Positions 1 to 8,032 are shown, counted from the first letter of the stretch. The stretch is 64,000 nucleotides of DNA from Pseudomonas moorei (GCF_008801475.1 NZ_VZPP01000008.1:285838-349837); one strand, 5' to 3'. Translations and numbers: made by a program. Notes: a model not told the origin generated them from the sequence alone.

Positions 1-699
1 GCCGGCAGCGGTATTGATTCGATGCATTCCCGCCCCCCAGTTGAATGAATCTTTACCCCAAAGTGGTGGAAACACATAGTCGCTTCCTGCTCTCTGGCCT
101 TCACCTTCAGCTCCGTGGCATACAGAACACTGCTTGGCGTAGATAGCCTTTCCCTTGGCGAGATCGAAGCCTCCGGCTGGTTCAGGAATCTCGGGATAAG
201 AACGTCCGGGCAGTTGTTGTCCTGTAGGGGCACCCGTTGCGAGCCAGTATGAGTATGCGGTAAGAGCAGCGATGACTTGACTGTCCGCTGGAGGCGGTTT
301 TCCGTTCATGCTGAACTGAAAACACCCTTGCAAGCGCTCAGCGTAGGTATTGACCTTGTCGTTCTTTTTTCGATAGGCCGGGTACATTGTGTAAGCCCCC
401 CAAAGAGGCGCAGAGTCAGCTTTTCTTCCCTGTTCTAAATGGCAGTTGGTGCAATTTAATCCGTTTCCTACGAACTCGGATGCATTGGCTTTCGTATCTA
501 CAAAGATTGCGTGGCCTTGCTGGACTAATCGACCAAAAGCATTGTCAGGTAGTGTCTCCTCCGCGGGAGGGGAAAATCTGGGAGCCTTATTCTGAGTTGG
601 ATTAGGGCTTTTGGGTGGCGCGGTTGGTTCTACAATTTCAGTAGCACAAGCCATTGATATGATGTTGAAAGTAATAAGTGCAGCGATGATGGGTTTCAT
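1..699 (-). CDS. tsdA: TsdA-like thiosulfate dehydrogenase, diheme cytochrome c (C-terminus off window)
   Basis: Periplasmic diheme c-type cytochrome that should oxidise two thiosulfate to tetrathionate. The readable 233 residues start with a signal peptide (about 1-20). They contain two haem sites, C83-T-N-C86-H87 and C191-S-V-C194-H195. The stretch around the first haem (NGLNCTNCHLEQGR, then APLWGAY, YPAYRKKN and RLQGCF) is the TsdA pattern. C126 in RLQGCF is where the family has its unusual cysteine haem ligand; I infer that role from position only. The start ATG at 699 lies 10 bp after the tsdB stop, so the two are one transcription unit. Codon use is visibly more AT-rich than in most of the window. 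The C-terminus is beyond position 1. Confidence 0.85.
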   Translation of the reverse strand, partial: MKPIIAALITFNIISMACATEIVEPTAPPKSPNPTQNKAPRFSPPAEETLPDNAFGRLVQQGHAIFVDTKANASEFVGNGLNCTNCHLEQGRKADSAPLWGAYTMYPAYRKKNDKVNTYAERLQGCFQFSMNGKPPPADSQVIAALTAYSYWLATGAPTGQQLPGRSYPEIPEPAGGFDLAKGKAIYAKQCSVCHGAEGEGQRAGSDYVFPPLWGKDSFNWGAGMHRINTAAG

Positions 700-709
700 G
701 GCCAGGCCT

Positions 710-1345
710 CTATTTACTGAGATCAGCAAAATATTGGGAAACAGCCTCGACCTCGGTATCGGTGAGTGAGCGCGCAATGTGACCCATGAGATCGTCTTGA
801 TCATTTTTTCGAGTTTGCTGCCGCCAGGTATTCAGTTGTGATTTGAGGTACTGAGCCGACTGGCCGGAGAGCGGCGGAAAGGTGGCACCGACACCGATGC
901 CACTTGGACCATGACAAGCTACGCACTCGGGAATATTTCGATCCCATGCGCCTCTCAAGGCCAGGATTTCTCCGGGGCCTTTTGCTGCGTGCGCGCGAGT
1001 CACTGGTTTTACCGCTGGACTCGGCATCTTGGCGAGCATCACTGCGAGGGCTTTTGAGTCGTCTTCGCTCAATGCCTGAGCGATTGGCTGCATGATTGGA
1101 TTGCCTCTAGTGCCTGAGCGGAAATCAGAGATTTGCTTCGTCAGGTAATCAGCAGGCAGGCCTGCAAGTCTTGGAAAACCTGCCGCAGGCATACCTAGAC
1201 CGTCTGCACCATGACAGGTTGAACAGGCTATGACCCCTGGATTAGGCCCTCCTTGGGAGAATATTTGTTGTGGGTCCACTGCAAAAGCGGGTTCCGTAAA
1301 TGCACCGGATAAAATACAAACTAATGCCCATCGCGAGATTTTCAT
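710..1345 (-). CDS. tsdB: TsdB-like diheme cytochrome c (c4 type), electron acceptor of TsdA
   Basis: 211-residue periplasmic diheme cytochrome with a signal peptide ending near FAFA (about residue 22). Haem sites are C41-S-T-C44-H45-G and C141-V-A-C144-H145-G. M85 (NPIMQPIA) and M187 (DLMGHIA) sit where the axial methionines of cytochrome c4 are expected. The two halves repeat each other, as in c4. Its place directly before tsdA matches the tsdBA arrangement known from Pseudomonas stutzeri, where TsdB takes electrons from TsdA. Its Shine-Dalgarno (GAGG about 8 nt before the ATG) is embedded in an inverted repeat described separately. It could also serve as a general c4 donor to terminal oxidases. 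Confidence 0.85.
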   Translation of the reverse strand: MKISRWALVCILSGAFTEPAFAVDPQQIFSQGGPNPGVIACSTCHGADGLGMPAAGFPRLAGLPADYLTKQISDFRSGTRGNPIMQPIAQALSEDDSKALAVMLAKMPSPAVKPVTRAHAAKGPGEILALRGAWDRNIPECVACHGPSGIGVGATFPPLSGQSAQYLKSQLNTWRQQTRKNDQDDLMGHIARSLTDTEVEAVSQYFADLSK

Positions 1346-1400
1346 CGACTAACCTCATTGTTATTTTCATAACAGGCGTTTTGAGTAATTAGGTTAGTCG
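1343..1400 (-). promoter_or_regulatory. Nested inverted repeat in the tsdB leader overlapping the ribosome binding site
   Basis: On the tsdB strand, the 10-base arm CGACTAACCT (complement of 1391-1400) is a perfect inverted match to AGGTTAGTCG (complement of 1346-1355), which ends right at the ATG. Inside the 35-nt loop is a second hairpin, TGTTAT-GAAA-ATAACA (complement of 1359-1374), with a GNRA tetraloop. The AGG of the Shine-Dalgarno lies in the 3' arm. In RNA this could hide the ribosome binding site; as DNA it could be an operator. The sequence alone does not separate these. Confidence 0.55.
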
Positions 1401-1736
1401 TAACATAGGAGGATCTTGTAACTTCTTTTGGGCAGTAATGTATCGACGCCAACGCCGAATTGACCTACGTGCTAACTCAAGACTGACCCATCTCCAAACC
1501 TTACAAATTCACTAAACGCAATGGTTCGCGAGGAACAGACTGGATCAGTGACATTTCGGCAACCGGGTCCATTCGGCATAGGCGTTAACGGGCAATTTGG
1601 GAGGTTCGACTTTTTAAAAAAGTGGCCAGAAATAGCCATTCTTTGGCATCTATTACAAGAGCAAGCAACACAGCAAACATGTCCCCGCAGTCCTGCACCT
1701 GGTTGATATGGCTGAAACCTTGGGCATTTGCAGATA
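1401..1736. other. Non-coding stretch between tsdB promoter and the TauE gene
   Basis: No gene is supported here. Open frames on both strands are shadows of the TauE gene running past its end. The stretch is AT-rich around 1611-1625 (a TTTTTAAAAAA run). It must hold the tsdB promoter at its left end. I see no recognisable transposase fragment or insertion-sequence end, although the accessory nature of the neighbourhood makes a decayed mobile element possible. Confidence 0.4.
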
Positions 1737-2120
1737 TCACCGCATATGCTCGTATGCGCCAAAGACAAGGTAGATGCCCAAGCAACACACGAAGAGGCCG
1801 AACAACAAGCGCAAGTGTGGCCCGCTGATATGACTCGCCAGGCGAGCGCCAAACCATGCGCCCAGAAACATGGTAATGGCGATGATGATAGCCGCCGGCA
1901 CATTCACGTTGCCGTTGCGGTAGTACTCGAACGCAGCGGCGAAACCAATGGGCGGCAGCAATACGGCAAGAGATGTCCCTGTCGCCATGTGCTGGGTAAA
2001 CCCGGCGCAGTAGATGAGTGCTGGCACGACGATCAGCCCGCCGCCCACACCGAATATCCCGGCCGCGATGCCGCTGGCGGTTCCGATCAATACAAACAGC
2101 AACCATGCAGACATTGGCAT
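1737..2120 (-). CDS. Half-length TauE/SafE (TSUP) family sulfite/sulfonate exporter
   Basis: 127-residue hydrophobic protein with about four membrane helices. The N-terminal glycine-rich motif GIAAGIFGVGGGLIVVPAL is the TSUP signature. The family normally has about 250 residues built as two repeats; this one carries a single repeat. Short forms of this kind occur in bacteria and probably dimerise, so it need not be broken. Only unrelated sequence follows the stop, with no second repeat in another frame. Next to tsdBA and a rhodanese remnant, the likely cargo is sulfite, thiosulfate or another small sulfur oxyanion. The substrate is inferred from context only. Confidence 0.75.
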   Translation of the reverse strand: MPMSAWLLFVLIGTASGIAAGIFGVGGGLIVVPALIYCAGFTQHMATGTSLAVLLPPIGFAAAFEYYRNGNVNVPAAIIIAITMFLGAWFGARLASHISGPHLRLLFGLFVCCLGIYLVFGAYEHMR

Positions 2121-2241
2121 CTCCTCAAAGGGAACACTGGTTTACTGGTGTGACGATACCATTCGGCCGCGAACCTGACTGACTGGACGTAATAGAGTTG
2201 TTTCGTGCTGGGCAGCCAGCCCTCGCTGGCTGCAAGTGTTT

Positions 2242-2930
2242 CTAATAGGGTAGGCCTTCCTCAATGGGTAGCGCCAAGTCTCGGGACCATTCGTTCCAGG
2301 AGCCGAGGTAGAGTCGAACGTTCCTGATTCCGGCTTCTTCCAATGCCACAACGGTATTGGCAGCACGTAGGCCTTTGAAGCAAAAACAACCACAGGTGTA
2401 TCGGGGGCGATTCCTAGCGTAGCGCACTCCGCGAGAATCTCGCTGACGATTTGAACATCAGCCCCTGAGCGGTCGGCTTCATCATCCGGAACCACTCCAG
2501 CCAGACAGAGCCAGGAATGTGGCCCTTACGCGGGCAGATATCTTTTCCAAGGGCGATGAGCTTTCGCCGATCCATTCATCAACCCAGTACGTCGAGTTTC
2601 ACTAAGTTGGGGTAGCAACTATCCGTTTCATTTCGCCCAGGTCGACGAAGAGGCTGCGTTCTCCATTGGCAGAAGGAAACGTGGCAGGGACAGGCGCGGA
2701 AGTTTCACTGGTACTGGGAAGTCCTGCGTTGCGCCAAGGGCTGTAGCCGCCATGCAGAATCTTGATTTTGTCGCGAGGGTATCCGAGATAGCGGAGTAGC
2801 ACATAACCCTGCAGGACTGTCCAAATCCAGTGGTCATGGATTGCTCAAATACAAGCGCCTCCCTGCCAGACAAGCCTGCCTTCGCAAACGCCTGGGCGAA
2901 TACTTCATGCAACTTAGCCAGGCCCTCAAG
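2242..2930 (-). pseudogene. Rhodanese-type sulfurtransferase, multiply frameshifted remnant
   Basis: Reading the minus strand from about 2930 down, rhodanese-like segments appear one after another in different frames. They are an AQAFAKAGLSGREALVF segment, then LLRYLGYPRDKIKILHGGYS, then DLGEMKRIVATP, then VDEWIGESSS, then IPGSVWLEWFRMM, and finally FCFKGLRAANTVV with LYLGSWNEWSRD and a stop at 2242. CFKG carries the expected catalytic cysteine. At least four frame changes are needed to join these pieces, so the gene cannot make a full protein. The 5' end runs into the endonuclease remnant on the other strand. It was probably a third member of the tsdBA-TauE sulfur cluster. The exact break positions are approximate. 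Confidence 0.8.
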
Positions 2931-3215
2931 TCTGATGTCAGAAAGTTCGCCCAGCGAGCCAATGGTGATGTCTATGTCTTTACCGGCCCGCTGTTTGATT
3001 CAGGCCATGCCACCGTCGGCGACAACAAGGTGTGGGTACCGACCCGCCTGTTCAAGCTGGTTTATGACGCATCGTCCAAACGTGCCTGGGCTTACGTGCT
3101 GCCCAATGCCGAAACCCGTATCGAGCGGCCGATGGACTATGACGCTTTCGTCAAGAGCACCGGGCTCAACTTGCTGGGCAATCTGCCGGTCTCGGGTTCG
3201 GTAGGGCGTACGTGA
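2915..3215 (+). pseudogene. DNA/RNA non-specific endonuclease, 3' remnant
   Basis: The plus frame from about 2920 reads KSDVRKFAQRANGDVYVFTG, then GPLFDSGHATVGDNKVWVP and TRLFKLVYD, then a proline/asparagine-rich C-terminus ending at 3215. This is the C-terminal third of secreted NucA/EndA-type endonucleases. The N-terminal part, including the DRGH catalytic motif, is missing: upstream sequence belongs to the rhodanese remnant in the opposite strand. The piece therefore marks the break where the sulfur cluster joined older chromosome, or where an intervening deletion closed. A perfect hairpin follows the stop, the original terminator. Confidence 0.75.
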
Positions 3216-3231
3216 CGGCTTGATGGGCTGC

Positions 3232-3261
3232 CCCCCAAAGGTTGGCTGCAACCTTTGGGGG
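3232..3261 (+). terminator. Perfect 13-bp hairpin after endonuclease remnant
   Basis: CCCCCAAAGGTTG at 3232-3244 pairs exactly with CAACCTTTGGGGG at 3249-3261 around a GCTG loop, 16 bases after the stop. No strong T tract follows, so termination may be partial. Confidence 0.7.
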
Positions 3262-3412
3262 CTTCATTCAGTTCCGGTGGCCGGGTTGATTGTCATTGGC
3301 GTGACTCATGGGTTCTTTGGCCAGTCCCACTCACAACAGCAGTCGATGATGCCGTGCTTCAGATACGCATTGATCGTAAGCGCCAAAAACAACTCCAACA
3401 TGGCCACACCAC

Positions 3413-4630
3413 ATGCACCCGTTACGACAAAGCCTGCACAACGAACTGCACGCGCGCCCGTCACTGTATTTCGATGAGCCGGCCCATGTATTTCATCTGG
3501 CCTTCCTCGGCAACGAACAGGCATGCAATGCCTTCCTGCAAAGCTGCGGCCTTGACGCCCTCGACCTGAATGCCGCCCAGGGCATTACCCGGCTGGAAGG
3601 CCACGCGCTGAAATGGGAGCGCCATGCCGAGTTCTTCACCCTGACCCTGGTGGTCACTTCCTCCCGCGATGACCTGACCTGGACAACCTTGCCCGAGTTG
3701 TTGGCGTGCAAGGTCGAAGCGCATTTGCCGGCGCTGATCAACTCGGTGCAGATCGTGGTGCGGGGTGAAGCCGGGCTGGACCTGTCCCGCTATGGCTTCA
3801 AGGACCCTTGCGGTTCCTGCGTGGGCGGTGGCGATGCGGTGGTGTGGAGCGATTTTCGTATCAGCGAGGACGGCGCCAACCACCTGTTGTTCGTCAACCG
3901 GCGCCTCAACGCTTACCGCCAGGGCCGAATGATTCGCCGCCTGCTGGAGATCGAGACCTACCGGATGATGGCCTCGTTATCCCTGACCATGGCCAAGACC
4001 CTGAGCGCGCAGCTCGATGAGTTTGACAAGACCCTGGTCACGCTCTCGGAACGCAACGCCGATCCCCATGGCAGTAATGCAAAGGCGCTGCTGGCGGATA
4101 TTTCCAACCTGTCGGCGCAAGTGGTCAGCAGTACCGCGAAGACCCGTCACCGCTTCAGTGCCACACAGGCCTATGCGCAACTGGTGTTCGAGCGTTTGGG
4201 TGAGTTGCGCGAAACTCACGTCGGCGACTGCCAGCGTCTTGGTGTGTTTATCGATCGCCGCTTCAAACCCACCGTCAGGTACTGCACCGCCACTGAACAG
4301 CGCCTGGAGCACTTGGCCGAAAGCGTGGCCAACCTGGGTGATCTGCTTCAGGCACGGGTCCAGGTCGAAATGGAAGAACAGAATTCGGAAATTCTCAAAA
4401 GCCTCAACGCCCGCGCCGATGCGCAGATCAAGATCCAGCGCGCCGTGGAAGGCCTGTCGATCATCGCCATTACCTACTACTTGCTGAATCTGCTCAAGTT
4501 GGGCTACTCGGGGCTGCACCTGCTCGGTGTCGCCGTGGCGCCGCGCGAGGCCATGCTGGCCATGACGCCGTTGGCAATCGGCATCCTTGCGTTGATCGTG
4601 CTTCGCATCAGGAAAGTTAAAGGGCATTGA
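3413..4630 (+). CDS. DUF3422 family membrane-anchored protein
   Basis: 405 residues. The N-terminus (PLRQSLHNELHARPSLYF, then HVFHLAFLGNE) is the DUF3422 signature. The middle is helical, with a long predicted coiled-coil region (about 190-345) rich in E, Q and R. Two hydrophobic segments at about 350-368 and 378-396 anchor the C-terminus in the membrane. Length is close to the family norm of about 400-430. No enzymatic motif is visible and no function is established for the family. It stands alone, with over 150 bp of non-coding sequence on each side, so no operon partner suggests a role. Confidence 0.8.
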   Translation: MHPLRQSLHNELHARPSLYFDEPAHVFHLAFLGNEQACNAFLQSCGLDALDLNAAQGITRLEGHALKWERHAEFFTLTLVVTSSRDDLTWTTLPELLACKVEAHLPALINSVQIVVRGEAGLDLSRYGFKDPCGSCVGGGDAVVWSDFRISEDGANHLLFVNRRLNAYRQGRMIRRLLEIETYRMMASLSLTMAKTLSAQLDEFDKTLVTLSERNADPHGSNAKALLADISNLSAQVVSSTAKTRHRFSATQAYAQLVFERLGELRETHVGDCQRLGVFIDRRFKPTVRYCTATEQRLEHLAESVANLGDLLQARVQVEMEEQNSEILKSLNARADAQIKIQRAVEGLSIIAITYYLLNLLKLGYSGLHLLGVAVAPREAMLAMTPLAIGILALIVLRIRKVKGH

Positions 4631-4845
4631 GGCGATCAGGCCCGCTGCAGCGGTTACCGGTGCACCTGCGGGAGAGGGCAGCTCGTTGACTTGGTCGGGG
4701 GCTTTGCGTGAAGGTGGGCGACGGTCGGCAGGCATCCCCTCAGGGTGTGCCTGGCGCATAGGGATCAACCGCTAAACGACCGCTCTCAAGTCTGGAGGCG
4801 CTGGGCATTCTTGTCCGCTTTCGGCCTGGGGCACAGAAGAAGGGC

Positions 4846-5349
4846 TTGAGGAAATCATTCACCGTTCGCGAGCTGAAAAGTATGGACACTGAGGCATTGC
4901 TGGCATTTGAAATGCGCAACCGTGCCTGGTTCGAATCTCAAATTGATGCGCGTGACCCTTCGTTTTATTCATTGCAAGGCGTCGCCGAGCACATCGAGAG
5001 CTATTTGTCCGACTTTGCTATGGGCGCCTGGCACCCGTTTGTGATCGAGGATTCCAGCGAATGCATCGTGGGCCGGGCCAATTTGAAATGCATCGACTTG
5101 TCGCAGCGTTCTGCGCAGGTAGGCTACCGGATCGATCAGCAGGCCTGCGGAAAGGGGCTGGCGACCCTGGCGCTGAGGCATCTGATCGAGCAGGCAAAGG
5201 TGCGCTGGGATCTCAACCAGTTGATTGCTTATGTGTACGAAGAGAACCTGGGCTCCCGAAAAGTCCTGGATCGCTGCGGGTTCTTGCCTGATCAATCAGG
5301 GCCTGACGACCAGGCCGGGGACGAATGCCGATTCGTTCTTTCGATTTAA
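4846..5349 (+). CDS. GNAT family N-acetyltransferase (RimJ/RimL-like)
   Basis: 167 residues with a single acetyltransferase fold. There is a beta-strand pair around GRANLKCIDLSQRSAQVGYRI and the acetyl-CoA pyrophosphate loop QACGKGLATLALRHLIEQA (Q/R-x-x-G-x-G/A type, about 101-119). It ends with the NLGSRKVLDRCGFL block (about 136-149), typical of RimJ/RimL proteins that acetylate N-terminal amines or small amines. The start is a TTG at 4846 preceded by AGAAGAAGG. The substrate cannot be told from sequence. Confidence 0.75.
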   Translation: MRKSFTVRELKSMDTEALLAFEMRNRAWFESQIDARDPSFYSLQGVAEHIESYLSDFAMGAWHPFVIEDSSECIVGRANLKCIDLSQRSAQVGYRIDQQACGKGLATLALRHLIEQAKVRWDLNQLIAYVYEENLGSRKVLDRCGFLPDQSGPDDQAGDECRFVLSI

Positions 5350-5469
5350 CTGGCTCAAAGAAATGACCCAAAGCAGACCGACACATCGGTCATGGCGCCC
5401 CTTGACCGGGGCGTTTGCATGTCATGGCGGCCATTTGAATTCAGGCGCAAAGCGATTAATATACGATCC

Positions 5470-5484
5470 ATATGCATTTCATAT
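5470..5484. promoter_or_regulatory. Inverted repeat ATATG-N5-CATAT before the ParD-like gene
   Basis: ATATG (5470-5474) and CATAT (5480-5484) are perfect inverted half-sites separated by CATTT. They begin 25 bases before the ParD-like start in an AT-rich promoter-like stretch. Position and symmetry fit an autoregulatory operator for a ribbon-helix-helix antitoxin. Not tested. Confidence 0.4.
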
Positions 5485-5494
5485 AGTGAATATC

Positions 5495-5761
5495 ATGGGT
5501 ATCGTAAAAATTTCAGAAGACATGCACGAAAACCTGCGCGTCGCCAGCGATGCGCTGAGTCGCTCGATCAATGCTCAAGCTGAGCACTGGATGCGCATCG
5601 GAATGCTCTCGGAGTTACATCCAAATCTTGACCACAGCGAAATCTCGCGCCTGCTGATTCGTGCCGAACTGGCCGGCGGCCTGGATGTAAAACAACTCTG
5701 TGCGCTGGCGGATGTCTCGCAAGGCTCGCCATCCCTTGCAACCTGCGGAGCCAAGCCATGA
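5495..5761 (+). CDS. ParD-like antitoxin family protein
   Basis: 88 residues beginning MGIVKISEDMHENLRVASDA, a ribbon-helix-helix type N-terminus followed by SRSINAQAEHWMRIGMLSEL (RSINAQAEHW is the hallmark of ParD-like antitoxins). The frame is open upstream, but the ATG at 5495 restores the family N-terminus and follows the palindrome. The stop overlaps the next start (ATGA at 5758-5761), so it is translationally coupled to the methionine aminopeptidase gene and not to a ParE/RelE toxin. No toxin gene is adjacent. It likely binds DNA and represses its own operon. Confidence 0.75.
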   Translation: MGIVKISEDMHENLRVASDALSRSINAQAEHWMRIGMLSELHPNLDHSEISRLLIRAELAGGLDVKQLCALADVSQGSPSLATCGAKP

Positions 5762-6552
5762 AGGCGAACGTCAAGATCAACACGCCCGCCGACATCGCCA
5801 AGTCACGCGCTGCAGGCGCGCTGGCCGCCGAGGTACTGGCCATGATTACCCCCCATGTGAAAGCGGGAGTGACCACCGACGAACTCGATCGGATCTGCCA
5901 CGACTACATCGTCAACGTGCAACAAGCCATACCGGGCAATGTCGGCTATCACGGCTTCCCGAAAACCGTGTGCGCCTCCGTCAACGAAGTGGTTTGCCAC
6001 GGCATCCCTTCGAACAAGCCGTTGAAGGATGGCGACATCGTCAATATCGACATCGCGGTCATCAAGGACGGTTGGTATGGCGACACCAGCCGCATGTACT
6101 TCGTCGGCGAGCCCAGCGCGCAGGCTCGACGGTTGGTCAAGACCACCTATGAAGCCATGTGCGCCGGCATTCGAGTCGTGCGCCCCGGGGCGACGCTGGG
6201 CGATATCGGGCATGCGATTCAGGCGGTCGCGGAAAGGGATGGTTTCAGTGTCGTTCGCGAATACTGCGGGCACGGTATCGGCAAGGTCTACCACGATGAA
6301 CCGCAAGTCCTGCATTACGGCTATCCGGGCCAGGGGCTGAAGTTGAAGGCCGGGATGATTTTCACCATCGAGCCAATGCTGAACGCCGGAAAGCGCCATG
6401 TGAAAACCCTGGCGGATGGCTGGACAGTGATCACCAAGGATTACTCGCTATCGGCCCAGTGGGAGCACATGGTGGCGGTCACCGACGATGGCTTCCAGGT
6501 GTTGTCGGCCTGGCCCGATCACAGCGATGAATACCCGGCCATCGGTATCTAG
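5758..6552 (+). CDS. map: Type I methionine aminopeptidase
   Basis: 264 residues. Cytosolic metalloprotease that removes the initiator methionine. The five metal ligands are visible in order: D in NIDIAVIKDGW, D in GDTSRMY, H in EYCGHGIGKVYH, E in FTIEPMLNAG and E in SAQWEHMV. Length and motifs match the E. coli type, without an N-terminal zinc-finger extension. It is not beside rpsB, the usual home of the housekeeping copy, but is coupled to a ParD-like gene. It is therefore probably a second, conditionally used copy. A perfect hairpin follows 11 bases after the stop. Confidence 0.9.
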   Translation: MKANVKINTPADIAKSRAAGALAAEVLAMITPHVKAGVTTDELDRICHDYIVNVQQAIPGNVGYHGFPKTVCASVNEVVCHGIPSNKPLKDGDIVNIDIAVIKDGWYGDTSRMYFVGEPSAQARRLVKTTYEAMCAGIRVVRPGATLGDIGHAIQAVAERDGFSVVREYCGHGIGKVYHDEPQVLHYGYPGQGLKLKAGMIFTIEPMLNAGKRHVKTLADGWTVITKDYSLSAQWEHMVAVTDDGFQVLSAWPDHSDEYPAIGI

Positions 6553-6562
6553 CCCATCCAGT

Positions 6563-6591
6563 CAATGGAAGACAGCAGCTGTCTTCCATTG
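6563..6591 (+). terminator. Perfect 13-bp hairpin after map
   Basis: CAATGGAAGACAG (6563-6575) pairs with CTGTCTTCCATTG (6579-6591) around a CAG loop. There is no poly-T tail, but it is placed as a terminator. Confidence 0.65.
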
Positions 6592-6730
6592 GATCTTGGC
6601 TGTGAGCGCAATGCTTACAGACCGTGCTGCCCATCAGGCGGCACGATCGCGCCGCCTTTCATCACCACTCTCCGCCTGACCAAATCGAACGATGTATTGG
6701 CCAAAACGGCACTCATAAAAAATCCAACCC

Positions 6731-6809
6731 ATTGATAATCAATACAAATTTTTACAAATAAGCTCAACTTATATTTGAAATACAACAAATCGATTTTGAT
6801 TATTTGTTG
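6731..6809. promoter_or_regulatory. AT-rich control region of phnW with two inverted repeats
   Basis: ATTGAT-A-ATCAAT at 6731-6743 is a perfect palindrome. CAACAAAT (6783-6790) and ATTTGTTG (6802-6809) form a second perfect inverted repeat with an 11-base spacer, ending 59 bases before the phnW start. The whole stretch is far more AT-rich than its flanks. Either repeat could be an activator or repressor site. No regulator gene lies beside phnW, so the binding protein is encoded elsewhere. Confidence 0.5.
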
Positions 6810-6868
6810 GAAGTTGTTTTCATCGGCCCATGAATCATTCCCTTACAAAAACAACGCAGGAGAAGATC

Positions 6869-8032
6869 ATGACCAAAGCCGAATTTCCCTCCCAACATCA
6901 ACCATTGGCCGTTCCGGCATTGGGTGAACCCTACCTGCTGACACCAGGCCCCCTGACCACTTCAAAGGCCACCAAAGAAGCCATGCTCCGGGATTGGGGC
7001 TCATGGGATGGCGCCTTCAATACGCTCACTGCACAAGTTCGCAAGCAACTGCTGAGCATGGCTGGCGTCGAGGACGACAGTTTCGCCTGCGTGCCTCTAC
7101 AGGGCAGCGGCAGCTATTCGGTGGAAGCCGCCCTGGCGAGCGCCATTCCCCGTGACGGTAAAGCCCTGGTGTTGATGAATGGTGCTTACGGCCAACGGGC
7201 GACCAAGACGCTTGAGTACCTGGGGCGCGACTACATCACCCTGGACAAGGGCGATTATCTGCCGCCGCAGCCAGAAGAAGTGGATGCGCTGCTCAACGCC
7301 AACCCCGACGTGACCAACGTGTTCATCGTCCATTGCGAAACCAGCTCGGGCATCCTCAATCCCCTGCGTGAAATCGCAGAAGTGGTCGAAACCCACGGCA
7401 AGAGCCTGATCATTGATGCGATGAGTTCGTTTGGCGCAGTCCCCCTGAGCGTCGACGACATTCGCTTTGACGTGCTGGTGTCCTCGGCGAACAAGTGCAT
7501 CGAGGGTATTCCCGGTTTCGGCTTCGTGATCATCCGCCGCGCTGTGCTGGAGGCCGCCAAAGGCCGCGCCAATTCGCTGAGCCTCGATCTCTACGAGCAG
7601 TGGGTCTACATGGAGCGTACCGGTCAATGGCGCTTCACCCCACCGACCCACAGTGTCGTTGCCTTTCACAAAGCCCTGGAGCAACACCAGGCTGAAGGTG
7701 GCGTGCAGGGTCGTCTCGCACGCTACACCCGCAACCGCGACGTGCTGGTCGCCGGGATGCGCAAGCTGGGCTTCAAGACGTTGCTGGAAGATCGCTGGCT
7801 GTCGCCGATCATCACCACCTTCTTCAGCCCGGAGCATGTCAACTTTGAATTCAAGCGCTTCTACGAAGAATTGAAAGCGCGTCAATTCATCATCTACCCA
7901 GGCAAGTTGACCGTGGCTGACAGTTTCCGCATCGGCTGCATCGGTCAGATCGATGAACACATCGTCCACCAGCTCCTGCGCGCCATCGCTGACAGCCTTC
8001 TTGCGATGGGTGTGGAACTGGAAGCGGCTTAA
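6869..8032 (+). CDS. phnW: 2-aminoethylphosphonate--pyruvate transaminase
   Basis: 387 residues. PLP enzyme that moves the amino group of 2-aminoethylphosphonate to pyruvate, giving phosphonoacetaldehyde and alanine. The N-terminal EPYLLTPGPLTTSKATKEAM and the block MLRDWGSWD are typical of PhnW. SSANKCIEGIPGFGFVI carries the PLP-binding lysine. The ATG at 6869 follows AGGAG; an in-frame ATG at 6830 would add 13 non-conserved residues. It opens a same-strand series with a carrier, PhnX, ExaC, a chemoreceptor and AcsA, which together would degrade the compound fully. Confidence 0.93.
   Translation: MTKAEFPSQHQPLAVPALGEPYLLTPGPLTTSKATKEAMLRDWGSWDGAFNTLTAQVRKQLLSMAGVEDDSFACVPLQGSGSYSVEAALASAIPRDGKALVLMNGAYGQRATKTLEYLGRDYITLDKGDYLPPQPEEVDALLNANPDVTNVFIVHCETSSGILNPLREIAEVVETHGKSLIIDAMSSFGAVPLSVDDIRFDVLVSSANKCIEGIPGFGFVIIRRAVLEAAKGRANSLSLDLYEQWVYMERTGQWRFTPPTHSVVAFHKALEQHQAEGGVQGRLARYTRNRDVLVAGMRKLGFKTLLEDRWLSPIITTFFSPEHVNFEFKRFYEELKARQFIIYPGKLTVADSFRIGCIGQIDEHIVHQLLRAIADSLLAMGVELEAA

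Noticed and set aside
1605..1640. T/A-rich stretch that looked like an insertion-sequence end
   Set aside because: No matching inverted end, target duplication or transposase could be found.
1472..2106. Long minus- and plus-strand frames over the TauE gene
   Set aside because: They overlap the recognisable TauE frame and have no family similarity or ribosome binding sites; they are shadow frames.
5495..6552. Classical type II toxin-antitoxin pair
   Set aside because: The partner is a full-length methionine aminopeptidase, not a ParE/RelE-like toxin.
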